Shown piece after piece: positions 53,582 to 62,568 of a stretch of 64,000 bases of DNA. Origin of the DNA: an uncultured Victivallales bacterium. Its GTDB lineage: Bacteria; Verrucomicrobiota; Lentisphaeria; Victivallales; UBA1829. The position numbers were made by a program, and so were the translations under genes. Location of the stretch: assembly GCA_934661375.1 (NCBI GenBank), contig CAKUJH010000009.1, positions 29,183 through 93,182 of the forward strand, written 5' to 3'. Numbering within the stretch: the first letter of the stretch is position 1; the number at the start of each line of letters is the position of its first letter. The notes under the pieces are model-generated. The model had not been told where the DNA came from, ran no database searches, and saw only the letters and a list, made by a program, of their open reading frames with translations.

Positions 53582-54880
53582 ATGAAATGGATTGCCGGAT
53601 TGTTTCTGCTGCTGATTTGCGGAATGCCGTATCTGGCGGCAGATGATTTTGAAGACCTGATTCACGCCTGTGCGCGCGCTTCCGAAAACTACAACCGGGC
53701 GATCCGTTCCGACAATACCCGTTACGAACAGGAATACCAGGCAAATCTGAACGAGCTGCGCCGCCTGGGACGGGATGTCCAGCAGGTGATACGACGCCTG
53801 AATCTGGGACAGGATTTCAATTTCCCGCAGCTGATAAATGAACTGGATTCCATTTATGCTGATCGGGCGGGAAAAAACGAACGCCGTGATGCTCCCCGTT
53901 TCCGCAGCGGCAATCCGCATTCCGAAAGTCCGCAGGGCATTTTTGAAGTGCTGACCTTTGATGTGAAAGCCCTCCGGAATATGGACTTCACCACGGATGA
54001 CGGCGGCAGTGTCAAGTCATCCATCGAAACCCGGCGGAGACTGTTTGAATATGAACGCCTGTATGCTTTTTTTCGAAAATACAACCGCAAGGTCATGAAG
54101 CATCCGCAGAAGGAAGCTTCCCTGAAAAAGGTGTTTGACAGCCGGTGCCGCCGGATGAAACAGCTGGCGGTTGAACTTGCAGAATTTGCCCGGCAGCGGA
54201 ATCCCGGATCGCAATCCCGTTACAGTCTGCCGCAGGAGACCGGGCGGATGCTGGATTGCTTTTCACGTCTGGCGGAACAGGAAAACGAAGACAGAAGAAA
54301 TCCGCGCAGGTACAAAAAGAAGAAACGCATGGACGGACAGAATTCCAGTGATGAGCTTTACTCGGAAATGAATCTCTGTATGCGCAACATCAATGAGCTG
54401 CTGATTCTGTGGAAGCAGTCCGGATTCCTGACGGATCCGCCGGTTCGGAAGAAAGGTCTTCCGGAATCCGACCCCGCAGCTCCGCTGAAAAGAGAATCCC
54501 CCGGTCAGAAAGACTACACCGCGATGAACGCGCAGCAGCTGACTGAACTGCTGAACCGGAGGCGGCAGAAAATTTTCCGCGGCAACAGTTCTCTGGACGG
54601 TTTCGACCGGGATTCGGAACGGATGTATATGCTGTCGCTTTCAAGCGGGGAAAAACAGCTTTACCGGAAATATTTGCAGGAATACAAGGATTCGGGTTAT
54701 CGGTCCGGACCGGCGGTCCGCAGTGCCATTCTGAAATTACATACTTATCTGCAGTCACAGGAAGAAATGCTGCCGGCAAAGGAGCTGATCCGTCTGCACG
54801 AAGCTCTGGACCGCGAAGAACTGCGCCGCAAAGAAAAAACAGATGTCCAATTCAAACTGAAGAGCGGCAATGTCAAATAA
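53582..54880 (+). CDS. Exported protein of unknown function
   Basis: A 432-residue protein; ATG at 53582 follows GGGAGG. A signal peptide (1-19, MKWIAGLFLLLICGMPYLAA) precedes a long charged helical body rich in R, E, K and Q, with no cysteine pattern or known domain. The R/K-rich helical stretch near residue 245 (RYKKKKR) is striking. The last 11 bases overlap the AraC-type regulator, which suggests co-expression. I assign no function. Confidence 0.65.
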   Translation: MKWIAGLFLLLICGMPYLAADDFEDLIHACARASENYNRAIRSDNTRYEQEYQANLNELRRLGRDVQQVIRRLNLGQDFNFPQLINELDSIYADRAGKNERRDAPRFRSGNPHSESPQGIFEVLTFDVKALRNMDFTTDDGGSVKSSIETRRRLFEYERLYAFFRKYNRKVMKHPQKEASLKKVFDSRCRRMKQLAVELAEFARQRNPGSQSRYSLPQETGRMLDCFSRLAEQENEDRRNPRRYKKKKRMDGQNSSDELYSEMNLCMRNINELLILWKQSGFLTDPPVRKKGLPESDPAAPLKRESPGQKDYTAMNAQQLTELLNRRRQKIFRGNSSLDGFDRDSERMYMLSLSSGEKQLYRKYLQEYKDSGYRSGPAVRSAILKLHTYLQSQEEMLPAKELIRLHEALDREELRRKEKTDVQFKLKSGNVK

Positions 54881-55769
54881 TCTCTCTGCTGAAATATTCG
54901 ACTCTGATCACAACTGGAGCGAAAACTTTCTGTTTCCGCGTACCGTTCTGCTGCATTCGATGCTTGCGAACTGCGGTTTTGAAACGCGGCGGACGCCGGA
55001 TTATTTTTTTGACGGTATGCTGCGCGGGCAATCGGAGTTTGCCATTTTTCAGCTGACCATTGCCGGTGAAGGCACTTTGATTTATGAAGGACGTACCATT
55101 AAAATGCACGCCGGAGATGCCATGCTGCTGCATATTCCCCATGCGCACCAGTATTTTCTGGAGAAGGGAACCCCCGGCTGGCGGCATCTGTTCCTGACGC
55201 TGTACGGGCTGGAAGCGATCCGGCTGATGCGGGAAGCGGAAATGCGTTACGGTCCTGTGGTGAATCTGCCGCGGGAATCCCTGCCGGTCTGCAAAGCGAT
55301 GGAGATTCTGAGCGCAGGGTATGAAAAACAGCTGAAAAGTCCGTTCCGGGTTTCAGCCATGACCTATGATTTCGCTGTATCTCTGCTGGAATTTCTGATG
55401 GCGGAAAAATCCGGGGCGGAACGCCAGAACACCGTGCTGATGCGTTCGGTTCATAATTATTGCCTGAAACATCTGTCGGAGGACATCGGCGTGGCTGATC
55501 TGGCGAAGGAAGCCGGATTCAGCCGGGCGCATTTTTCCCGTGTATTTCATCATCTGTACGGGATTCCCCCGGCGCAGTTCCTGACGGAACTGCGGCTTCG
55601 TTCCGCTGTCCGGCTGCTGCAGATGGAATTCTGTTCCATCAAGGAAATATCCGTCCGCTGCGGATTCAAGGACGAAAGTTATTTCTGCAAAGTATTCCGG
55701 AAATATCACGGTGTATCTCCGGAAAAATTCCGGCAGGGCAAATCCGTGGTTCCGGCTGCGGAACCGTAA
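54870..55769 (+). CDS. AraC-family regulator with cupin sensor
   Basis: A 299-residue protein. N-terminal cupin (about 30-120; IKMHAGDAMLLHIPHAHQYF) binds a sugar or similar ligand. The C-terminal AraC tandem helix-turn-helix (about 195-290) has IGVADLAKEAGFSRAHFSRVF and IKEISVRCGFKDESYFCKVF. It probably activates a sugar-utilisation gene; target unknown. Its start overlaps the end of the preceding gene by 11 bases. The thioesterase gene converges 9 bases away. Confidence 0.92.
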   Translation: MSNNLSAEIFDSDHNWSENFLFPRTVLLHSMLANCGFETRRTPDYFFDGMLRGQSEFAIFQLTIAGEGTLIYEGRTIKMHAGDAMLLHIPHAHQYFLEKGTPGWRHLFLTLYGLEAIRLMREAEMRYGPVVNLPRESLPVCKAMEILSAGYEKQLKSPFRVSAMTYDFAVSLLEFLMAEKSGAERQNTVLMRSVHNYCLKHLSEDIGVADLAKEAGFSRAHFSRVFHHLYGIPPAQFLTELRLRSAVRLLQMEFCSIKEISVRCGFKDESYFCKVFRKYHGVSPEKFRQGKSVVPAAEP

Positions 55770-55778
55770 AGACCGTTC

Positions 55779-56174
55779 TTATTTTTCGAAGAAGAATCCC
55801 GTGGAGGTAATTTTTGCGACGCTTTCGCCGCATTCATCTGTGACGAGGATATCGAAAATACAGCTGCGGCGCCCTTTATGAACCAGGGAGGTTGCGGCTT
55901 TCAGCTGTTTTCCCGTGCCGGGACGCAGAAAAACGACCGTTGAATTCATGGCGACCGCTTTCTCGCCCCAGGAGTTGGATGCGCCGGCAAACGCCATATC
56001 CGCCAGGGTGAAAATCGCACCTCCCTGAACAAATTTCAGGGCATTCAGGCTGTTTTCATTGACGTCCAGAATTGCTTCCGCATATCCTTCCCGCAGTTCC
56101 GTGAGCCGGATTCTGCCGGATTTCGCATAGGTGTCGTTTTCATTCAGATATTTTTTCAACGCTTCAAGATCCAT
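55779..56174 (-). CDS. PaaI-like hotdog thioesterase
   Basis: A 131-residue hotdog-fold protein; ATG at 56174 follows AAAAGGAAT, 20 bases after the O-antigen-ligase-like gene. NALKFVQGGAIFTLADMAFAG (about 43-63) holds the catalytic region, and NSTVVFLRPG is typical. PaaI enzymes cleave acyl-CoA thioesters; the acyl group here is unknown. Last gene of the pyrG-xer-ligase strand. Confidence 0.88.
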   Translation of the reverse strand: MDLEALKKYLNENDTYAKSGRIRLTELREGYAEAILDVNENSLNALKFVQGGAIFTLADMAFAGASNSWGEKAVAMNSTVVFLRPGTGKQLKAATSLVHKGRRSCIFDILVTDECGESVAKITSTGFFFEK

Positions 56175-56193
56175 AACTGTATTCCTTTTCTGT

Positions 56194-58014
56194 TCAATAA
56201 CTTCTGGCTCCGAACGGGGTAATCCCTCCGGGATAATAGACCGGGTTTTTCGGGGAAAGTTCACGGGCTTTCTGTAAAGCCGCTTCCGCATCGGCGGCGC
56301 GTCCCGGCAGATTTTTCAGAATCCTGTATTGGCGGTAGCGGTAGGCGGCACGTTTCGGCGCACGCTCAATTGCCTTGTCCAGCAGTTCCAGCGCATTGTC
56401 CGCGTAATACGGACCGAGTGAAAGATAATAGGATGATGCCGAGGAAAACGGAAACGGCGACCGGCTGTCGCACTGTTTCAGCATATCCATGATTTCCGCA
56501 GGGGCGGGGCGTTCTTTCATCGGGTCGGCGGCGAAACGCGGGTCGGCGGCGGAATGCAGAACATCATAATTCATTTCAGCACGGATCACAATGGGACTCA
56601 GCCAGTGAACCGCAATCATAACTGCCAGCACGGCAAGCAGATACGTCACCCGGAAACCTTTGGAATCCATGCGGATTCCTGCCGGTGCGGCCAGCCGGGG
56701 CAGGGGGTCTGCATTGCCGAGGACCAGCAGAGAGATCAGCACCGCCAGCGCGAGTGCGCCCGGAGTTTCATAATTCAATTCCAGCATGGAATGGAAAGTC
56801 CATGCGCCCAGTCCCCATACGAAACAGGTGTCCGGGAACGACAGATCTTTTCCCCGGCTCCGGCGTGACAGCAGAAGCAATGCCGCGATCAGCGGCAGCG
56901 CCAGCAGAATGCAGGAAATCAGAAAAGCCGGGATGCCGCACTGCGAACCGAGCGTCAGCATAAAATTATGCGGCGAATGCGGAGCTTCATCATTGACAAC
57001 ATTTTTCAGAATCAGGTAATCGTTCAGAAATTCACCCCAGCCCGCGCCGGTGAAAGGATGCAGAAACATCATTTTGACTGCCGCCTGAAAATAATCAAAA
57101 CGGATCAGCATGGAATTGAAACCGCGTCCAAACTTGACCAGCAGAAAAAATCCGGTCAGCCCGACAGGGACCAGCGCCCAGAGCAGACATTTCCATTTCC
57201 GCGACAGGCGCAGACACGGCAGAATCAGGAACGCGCCGGCCAGCATGGCAAGGATCCCGCCGCGGCTGCCCGTTTCCTTCAGCAGAAACAGAAACACTCC
57301 GGCGCAGGGCAGGGTGAGCAGCAGTTTGGCGGGAAGCGGCGGGGTAACCCGTGAACCCAGTTTCCACATTGTACCCAGCAGCAGCGGAAACACCAGCACC
57401 AGATACCCCGCATAGGAATTGCAGACGGTGAAATCGCCGGATACCCGCGCCTCTTTCAGACGGCTGCCGAATTGTCCGTTCAGAATCTGCACACCGGAAG
57501 CCGCTTCCTTGTCCTGCAGATATTTGATGGTTTCATCGAAACCGGAAAGATACTGGTTCACCGCCGAATAAACGGAAAAGATCAGTCCGGTCAGCAAGGC
57601 GGTGAACAGATATTTCCGGAAATCCGGCGAATTTTCCAGTACTCGGATCAGTGCAAGAGTCCAGCAGGTCATTCCCAGCAGATGCACGGTATTCTGTATG
57701 GCGAAATCCCAGGTGGTGGCATTCAGCCAGCCGGGGAGGGAAACGGCGGTAAGCAGAATCCACAGCCAGCCGTACATCCGCATGGGAGCGGAGACCGGAC
57801 CCGGTTTCGGATACAGGAGAACTGCGCAATCCAATGCGATGGCGGACAGCAGAGGAAACAGCATGATCGGCCAGGATGCAATCAGAATCGCCATCGGGTC
57901 GTGCCAGTAGCTCATCGGCATTTCCGGAACGCCGACCGTTGAACCGAATTTCAGCGGCAGCAGAAATGTCAGAATCAGCAGCAGAGTCTGGGGCAGCCAG
58001 CGCAGTTTTTGCAT
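56194..58014 (-). CDS. O-antigen ligase-like membrane protein with TPR tail
   Basis: A 606-residue protein with about 10-12 membrane helices; ATG at 58014 follows GGAGGT. The Wzy_C/WaaL periplasmic region is visible around HPFTGAGWGEFLNDYLI and APHSPHNFMLTLGSQCG (about 345-375, conserved H-x-x-H-N). The C-terminal 110 residues form TPR-like helices. It would join or polymerise glycans at the periplasmic face. Other surface-polysaccharide genes are not next to it. Ligase versus Wzy polymerase cannot be decided. Confidence 0.82.
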   Translation of the reverse strand: MQKLRWLPQTLLLILTFLLPLKFGSTVGVPEMPMSYWHDPMAILIASWPIMLFPLLSAIALDCAVLLYPKPGPVSAPMRMYGWLWILLTAVSLPGWLNATTWDFAIQNTVHLLGMTCWTLALIRVLENSPDFRKYLFTALLTGLIFSVYSAVNQYLSGFDETIKYLQDKEAASGVQILNGQFGSRLKEARVSGDFTVCNSYAGYLVLVFPLLLGTMWKLGSRVTPPLPAKLLLTLPCAGVFLFLLKETGSRGGILAMLAGAFLILPCLRLSRKWKCLLWALVPVGLTGFFLLVKFGRGFNSMLIRFDYFQAAVKMMFLHPFTGAGWGEFLNDYLILKNVVNDEAPHSPHNFMLTLGSQCGIPAFLISCILLALPLIAALLLLSRRSRGKDLSFPDTCFVWGLGAWTFHSMLELNYETPGALALAVLISLLVLGNADPLPRLAAPAGIRMDSKGFRVTYLLAVLAVMIAVHWLSPIVIRAEMNYDVLHSAADPRFAADPMKERPAPAEIMDMLKQCDSRSPFPFSSASSYYLSLGPYYADNALELLDKAIERAPKRAAYRYRQYRILKNLPGRAADAEAALQKARELSPKNPVYYPGGITPFGARSY

Positions 58015-58030
58015 GGAAAACCTCCTTGAT

Positions 58031-59017
58031 TCAAGCGCGCGGATGCGCTTTGCGGTAAACTTCTTTCATGCGCTCCGAGCTGATATGGGTGTAGATTTGC
58101 GTCGTACTCAGATTGGCATGACCGAGCAGTTCCTGAACGCTGCGCAGATCCGCTCCGGCGTCCAGCAGATGAGTTGCGAAGGAATGACGGAGTTTGTGGG
58201 GCGTCATGTCCGCCGGCAGCTCCGCCTGTTCCAGATACAGCTTGAAATTGCGCTGAAAACTCCGCGGTGTGATTCTGCCGCCGTCCTGATTGATGAACAG
58301 CGGGGCGTCCCGCCGGGAATCGGCAGTCCAGCCGCGCCGTATGGCAAGATAGCGTTTCAAAGCGCGTTCCGCCGGAGACCCCAGGGCGCAGATCCGTTCC
58401 TTTTTCCCTTTGCCGCGTACCAGCATGACACCGCCCAGCAGGTCGACGGAACCCAGATTCAGCCCGATCGCTTCACTGATGCGCAGTCCGCCGGAATAGA
58501 TGACTTCCAGAATGGCACTGTCGCGCGAGATGGACAGCTCCGCATGGGCATCGGAACGGGTCAGCTGCTGTCCGTTTGCCGCTTTCCAGTAGGCTTCGGG
58601 CGCATCAAGCAGCCGCGCCACTTCGGCGACGGTCATATATTTCGGAAGCAGTTTCTGGCGTTTCGGGGAAGTCAGACCGGAAAACGGATTGTTGTCCGCC
58701 TTGTTTTCCCGCAGCATATAACGGAAAAAAGAACGCATGGCGGACATTTTGCGGATAATGGACGTTTTGGAAAGTTCATCCTGCTGAAGTGCCACAACGA
58801 ACGTACGGGCATCATGCACGCTGACGTCATTCCAGTTGATCTGCGAGGTTGAAACTTCCGCTTTCAAAATCATCCTGGCAAACTGTTCTATATCCATACG
58901 GTAACTTTCCACCGTATGTTCGGAAGCATTGCGTTCCGTTCCCAGATACGCCAGAAAACCGGACAGCGAACTGTCCGGCACAGCATCGGCGGGAACGGTG
59001 TCTGCCTGACTGGTCAC
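58031..59017 (-). CDS. Tyrosine recombinase XerC/XerD-type
   Basis: A 328-residue recombinase; starts with GTG at 59017 overlapping the pyrG stop (GTGA). N-terminal SAM-like DNA-binding domain (about 20-105) and catalytic domain with SGGLRISEAIGL (Arg), RGKGKKER (Lys), HKLRHSFATHLL (His/Arg), LGHANLSTTQIYTH (His and nucleophile Tyr). It probably resolves chromosome dimers at dif rather than belonging to an integrated element, since it is embedded with housekeeping genes. Confidence 0.93.
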   Translation of the reverse strand: MTSQADTVPADAVPDSSLSGFLAYLGTERNASEHTVESYRMDIEQFARMILKAEVSTSQINWNDVSVHDARTFVVALQQDELSKTSIIRKMSAMRSFFRYMLRENKADNNPFSGLTSPKRQKLLPKYMTVAEVARLLDAPEAYWKAANGQQLTRSDAHAELSISRDSAILEVIYSGGLRISEAIGLNLGSVDLLGGVMLVRGKGKKERICALGSPAERALKRYLAIRRGWTADSRRDAPLFINQDGGRITPRSFQRNFKLYLEQAELPADMTPHKLRHSFATHLLDAGADLRSVQELLGHANLSTTQIYTHISSERMKEVYRKAHPRA

Positions 59018-60624
59018 CGTGCGTCTCTTTCAGACATGGCGGCGGCAATGAATCCGCGGAACAGCGGATGCGCTTCCAGCGGAGTGGATTTGAATTCCGG
59101 ATGGAACTGACATGCGACAAACCACGGATGGTCTGCGAGTTCCACCATTTCCACCAGTTTCCCGTTGGGCGATACGCCCGCCACGGTAAGACCGCCTTTT
59201 TCCAGACGGGAACGGAATTCGGAATTGAATTCATAACGGTGCCGGTGCCGTTCGGAAATTTCGGTTTTGCTGTACACTTCCACCGCATGGGTTCCGTTTT
59301 TCAGAACACAGGGATAAGCACCCAGACGCATGGTTCCGCCGAGATCGACAATCCCCTTCTGTTCTTCCATCAGCGAAATCACCGGATACGCAGTCGAAGC
59401 GTTGAATTCCGTGCTGTCCGCCCCTTCCATGCCGCAGACATTCCGCGCGAATTCAATAACCGCGCACTGCATACCGAGACAGATTCCGAAGAACGGAGTT
59501 TTATGAGTCCGGGCATATTCGATGGCTTTGATTTTGCCGGGAACGCCGCGGTCGCCGAAACCGCCCGGAACCAGAATGCCGTTGAAATCCTTGAGAATTT
59601 CCGCAACATTTCCTGTTTCGAGTTCTTCCGCTTCCACCGGCTGAATATTGACTTTCACATTGTTGGCAAGTCCGCCGTGGGACAACGCTTCATAGATGCT
59701 TTTATAGGCGTCGCGCAAACTGGTGTATTTGCCGACAACAGCCACTTTGACTTCGCCGTTTGCGGGATGCAGCGCACGTTCCAGCATGGCATTCCAGTCG
59801 GTCAGATCCAGATGATTGGTCGGCAGATCAAGTTTGTTCAGAATCTTCTGATCCAGCTCCTGCCGCGCCAGTTCCAGCGGAACTTCATAGATGGAATGTT
59901 TCACATCCAGTTCTTCAATGACCATGTCCGGACGCACATTGCAGAACAGAGCCAGTTTCTTGCGGTGGTCGTCTTCCATGGGAACTTCACAGCGGCAGAC
60001 CAGAATATCGGGGATGATGCCGATGCCGCGCAGAATGCCGACAGATTGCTGGGACGGCTTGGTTTTGAGTTCGCCGGCGGCGCGGATGTAGGGAACCAGG
60101 GTCAGATGCAGGAAAACCGCATTGTGGTCGCCTGCTTCCAGATAAAACTGTCGGATGGCTTCCAGAAAGGGCAGTGATTCGATGTCGCCCGCCGTGCCGC
60201 CGATTTCCGTGATGGCAATATCCAGATTCGGGGAGTCCAGCGTGGCGACTGCCGATTTGATTTCGTTGGTGATGTGCGGAATCACCTGAACTGTGCCGCC
60301 CAGATATCCGCCATGACGTTCACGGGAAATGACTGTGCTGTAAATTCTTCCGGTGGTGTAGTTGCTTGCCTTGGAGCAGCGGATCCCGGAAAACCGTTCA
60401 TAATGACCGAGATCCAGATCTGTTTCCGCTCCGTCATCCGTCACGAAGACTTCCCCGTGCTGATAAGGGGACATGGTGCCGGGGTCGACGTTGAGATAGG
60501 GATCGAGTTTCTGCATAGCCACGCGGTAGCCGCGTTGTTTGAGGAGCATTGCCACGGATGCGGCGGTAATTCCTTTGCCGAGGGAGGATACCACCCCGCC
60601 GGTAATAAAAATGTGCTTGGTCAT
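59014..60624 (-). CDS. pyrG: CTP synthase
   Basis: A 536-residue enzyme making CTP from UTP, glutamine and ATP. The synthetase half starts MTKHIFITGGVVSSLGKGIT; the glutaminase half has FFGICLGMQCAV with the nucleophile Cys (about 380) and the C-terminal FHPEF. The start is well defined. Its stop overlaps the recombinase GTG. Confidence 0.97.
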   Translation of the reverse strand: MTKHIFITGGVVSSLGKGITAASVAMLLKQRGYRVAMQKLDPYLNVDPGTMSPYQHGEVFVTDDGAETDLDLGHYERFSGIRCSKASNYTTGRIYSTVISRERHGGYLGGTVQVIPHITNEIKSAVATLDSPNLDIAITEIGGTAGDIESLPFLEAIRQFYLEAGDHNAVFLHLTLVPYIRAAGELKTKPSQQSVGILRGIGIIPDILVCRCEVPMEDDHRKKLALFCNVRPDMVIEELDVKHSIYEVPLELARQELDQKILNKLDLPTNHLDLTDWNAMLERALHPANGEVKVAVVGKYTSLRDAYKSIYEALSHGGLANNVKVNIQPVEAEELETGNVAEILKDFNGILVPGGFGDRGVPGKIKAIEYARTHKTPFFGICLGMQCAVIEFARNVCGMEGADSTEFNASTAYPVISLMEEQKGIVDLGGTMRLGAYPCVLKNGTHAVEVYSKTEISERHRHRYEFNSEFRSRLEKGGLTVAGVSPNGKLVEMVELADHPWFVACQFHPEFKSTPLEAHPLFRGFIAAAMSERDAR

Positions 60625-60770
60625 TTTTGTCAGTCCTGGGTGTTTTTATTTTTAATAATCCGGTAATTTATCACCGGACCGCCAGTTTTTCAAAGGATGA
60701 AAAAATATTTTTTTCGGGAATCTTCAAACTGTCAATTGAAAAAAAGACGGATAGTTTTTCGAAAAACGGC

Positions 60771-60798
60771 TTGCAATTTACGAAAACGGGGTTACATT
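60771..60798 (+). promoter_or_regulatory. Promoter of tRNA-Pro
   Basis: TTGCAA (60771-60776) and TACATT (60793-60798), spacer 16, 20 bases before the tRNA. Confidence 0.45.
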
Positions 60799-60818
60799 AC
60801 ATGCTATTCCAACGAAAT

Positions 60819-60896
60819 CGGGATGTAGCGCAGCCTGGTTAGCGCGTTTGTCTGGGGGACAAAAGGTCGCGAGTTCAAATCTCGCCATCCCGACCA
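60819..60896 (+). tRNA. tRNA-Pro (anticodon GGG)
   Basis: Acceptor CGGGATG (60819-60825) pairs with CATCCCG (60886-60892), followed by A and encoded CCA. Anticodon loop CTGGGGG is closed by TTTGT/ACAAA; T arm GAGTTCAAATC. It decodes CCC/CCT. It marks the boundary of the accessory stretch that follows. Confidence 0.96.
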
Positions 60897-61023
60897 TTTT
60901 TTTTGTTAATCTGCACCGTTGAACTTTTATTGCATGAACTGAGAAAAGGCAATTCCTGTTTAATCCGATTTAAATCAGCAAATTACAACTCGCAATACAA
61001 CAGCGAACCAAGGAGAAAGCAGC

Positions 61024-61218
61024 ATGAAAGAGTATAAAGTTTTAACTCAAAAAGATAAATGGTTTTCCGGAAAATTTGATCCTGCGAATCTTGAGCAGGC
61101 AATCAATGCGTATGCCAGTCAGGGATGGCGGGTCGTTACGGCTGCAACCGCATCTTTTCCCGGATTCATTGGCGGAAACAGAGAAGAAATGGTGATTATT
61201 TTGGAGCGAGATAAATAA
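61024..61218 (+). CDS. DUF4177 domain protein
   Basis: A 64-residue protein; ATG follows AAGGAGA. EYKVLTQKDKWFSGKFD and LEQAINAYASQGWRVVTAAT match the DUF4177 pattern (short beta-alpha-beta protein, function unknown). The next gene starts directly after its stop (TAAATG), so the pair is one operon. Confidence 0.8.
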   Translation: MKEYKVLTQKDKWFSGKFDPANLEQAINAYASQGWRVVTAATASFPGFIGGNREEMVIILERDK

Positions 61219-61503
61219 ATGTACAGTTCCGAATACAAAGGGGTAATGTTTATTGAAGGAATGCCGGAAAATTGTCAGGTTCTGAAAGAGATTTCTACGG
61301 AAATCAATGAACTTTTTGGACAAAGCCAATTAAAATCCCTGGACAATATCAAGGATAAAATGGTGGATATTGTGCGAAGTGAAGGCGGAAACGCCATTGT
61401 TGACTTTAAATATGGTCAGCGTTCGAGTTTTTGGAAAACTCTCTTTTCCTTGGATGATGTCTATTGGTTCGCTTCAGGAAAAATTGCTGTCGTCCATTCA
61501 TAA
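61219..61503 (+). CDS. Small protein, unknown
   Basis: A 94-residue protein that starts at the base after the DUF4177 stop. The C-terminal part GGNAIVDFKYGQRSSFW resembles the YbjQ/heavy-metal-binding-type small alpha/beta family, which I offer only as a hint. No membrane segment. A terminator follows. Co-transcription with the DUF4177 gene is almost certain. Confidence 0.65.
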   Translation: MYSSEYKGVMFIEGMPENCQVLKEISTEINELFGQSQLKSLDNIKDKMVDIVRSEGGNAIVDFKYGQRSSFWKTLFSLDDVYWFASGKIAVVHS

Positions 61504-61508
61504 AAAAA

Positions 61509-61538
61509 ACGACATCTTCCCGGTCAGCAAGATGTCGT
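61509..61538 (+). terminator. Intrinsic terminator of the DUF4177 pair
   Basis: acgacatctt (61509-61518) pairs with aagatgtcgt (61529-61538), then a TTTT run. The next 219 bases (61539-61757) hold no gene I can support. Confidence 0.82.
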
Positions 61539-61757
61539 TTTTAGCATTGCCAGCAAAATTTCCTGAAGCACAGGAATCGCCTCCGGCTGTCTGCTATTGC
61601 TCGAACTCGGTTATCCGCCGAAACTGCTGTCAAATTCTTTGCAGCTCAATATGATTTTCATATTGAGCCAAAATGATTATTATATTGCATTCGCGTAAAA
61701 AACACCTGCATAAGAGACCTGTAACTCCGCTTCAGAACATTGGAAATCATCCGGAGG

Positions 61758-62237
61758 TTAATCAAGAGAATTGCCGAACTCTTTTTCCAAAGCGGCAAGC
61801 TGTTGGCGTACTTCGTCTTTGGGGATGCAGTATGCGCGATAATGTGGACGGCGTTTCGGACAGACGAAAGCATCTCTGTTTTGCTCCATTTCACACTTGC
61901 CGGAGTTCTCGCATTCAATACAAGTATCCTGAAGCGGACGGCGAATCACCAAGACCAGTAAATCTTCTTTATGGAAGCAGCGGACCGGGTAGAAAATATC
62001 CGCACAGCCCGGCTCTCCGCAATAGGAACAAAAAAACGGCCAATAATCACCGGGGGTATTCAACATATCCGCAAAGTCCCGGATTCGTACACCATTGCTC
62101 CAGATATATTCGTCATCGATGCAAACACCGTGGTTGTATTTCTCGCCGTCCCTGGATGTTGCGCCATAAAGTGCAGTATGAGTGCTTTGTCCTGGAGTTA
62201 CCGTAATTTTGAGAGTGTCAAGTTTGCGTGTTTTCAT
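61758..62237 (-). CDS. Cys-rich protein, unknown
   Basis: A 159-residue protein; ATG at 62237 follows AAGGAAATG. Eight or more cysteines in two groups: FCSYCGEPGCADIFYPVRCF (about 69-88) and CIECENSGKCEMEQ (about 105-118), then CPKRRPHYRAYC. The spacing suggests zinc or Fe-S binding. No family recognised. It follows the small frame at 62255 by 17 bases, probably in one transcript. Confidence 0.6.
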   Translation of the reverse strand: MKTRKLDTLKITVTPGQSTHTALYGATSRDGEKYNHGVCIDDEYIWSNGVRIRDFADMLNTPGDYWPFFCSYCGEPGCADIFYPVRCFHKEDLLVLVIRRPLQDTCIECENSGKCEMEQNRDAFVCPKRRPHYRAYCIPKDEVRQQLAALEKEFGNSLD

Positions 62238-62254
62238 AACATTTCCTTTTTGGG

Positions 62255-62437
62255 TTAGGGGGCAACGAAAGAGATATATTTATCCCCGCATTGTTTTGCC
62301 TTGGTGATAATCTTTCCTATTTCAGTGCAGAACTCCTGATAAACGGTAATCAGTTCCTGCCGATGAGTTTTCCAAAGATTTTTTTCATCCTCCTTCGTGA
62401 AATGCCAGCTGCAGACAGAACTTTTTTCTCCCCGCAC
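62255..62437 (-). CDS. Small ORF, unknown
   Basis: A 60-residue frame read from a GTG at 62437 without a good ribosome site; the coding-like text runs upstream of the GTG to a TAG near 62470, so the true start or a frameshift is unclear. Sequence SVCSWHFTKEDEKNLWKTHRQE looks protein-like and no family is recognised. It precedes the Cys-rich gene. Confidence 0.35.
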   Translation of the reverse strand: MRGEKSSVCSWHFTKEDEKNLWKTHRQELITVYQEFCTEIGKIITKAKQCGDKYISFVAP

Positions 62438-62568
62438 AATATAATCTGCCGGAGCTGTCGTGGACAGTTCCTATCCCTGGAAAAGATTACACTTTTCTTT
62501 GTCGCATAATATACCCTGCAATACTGATAAAAAAACATCTGTTTAAACAAAAGTCTGTAAAAACAACA

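Noticed and set aside
58031..59017. Integrase of a mobile element
   Set aside because: The recombinase overlaps pyrG, lies with housekeeping genes and looks like XerC/D; no element ends are visible.
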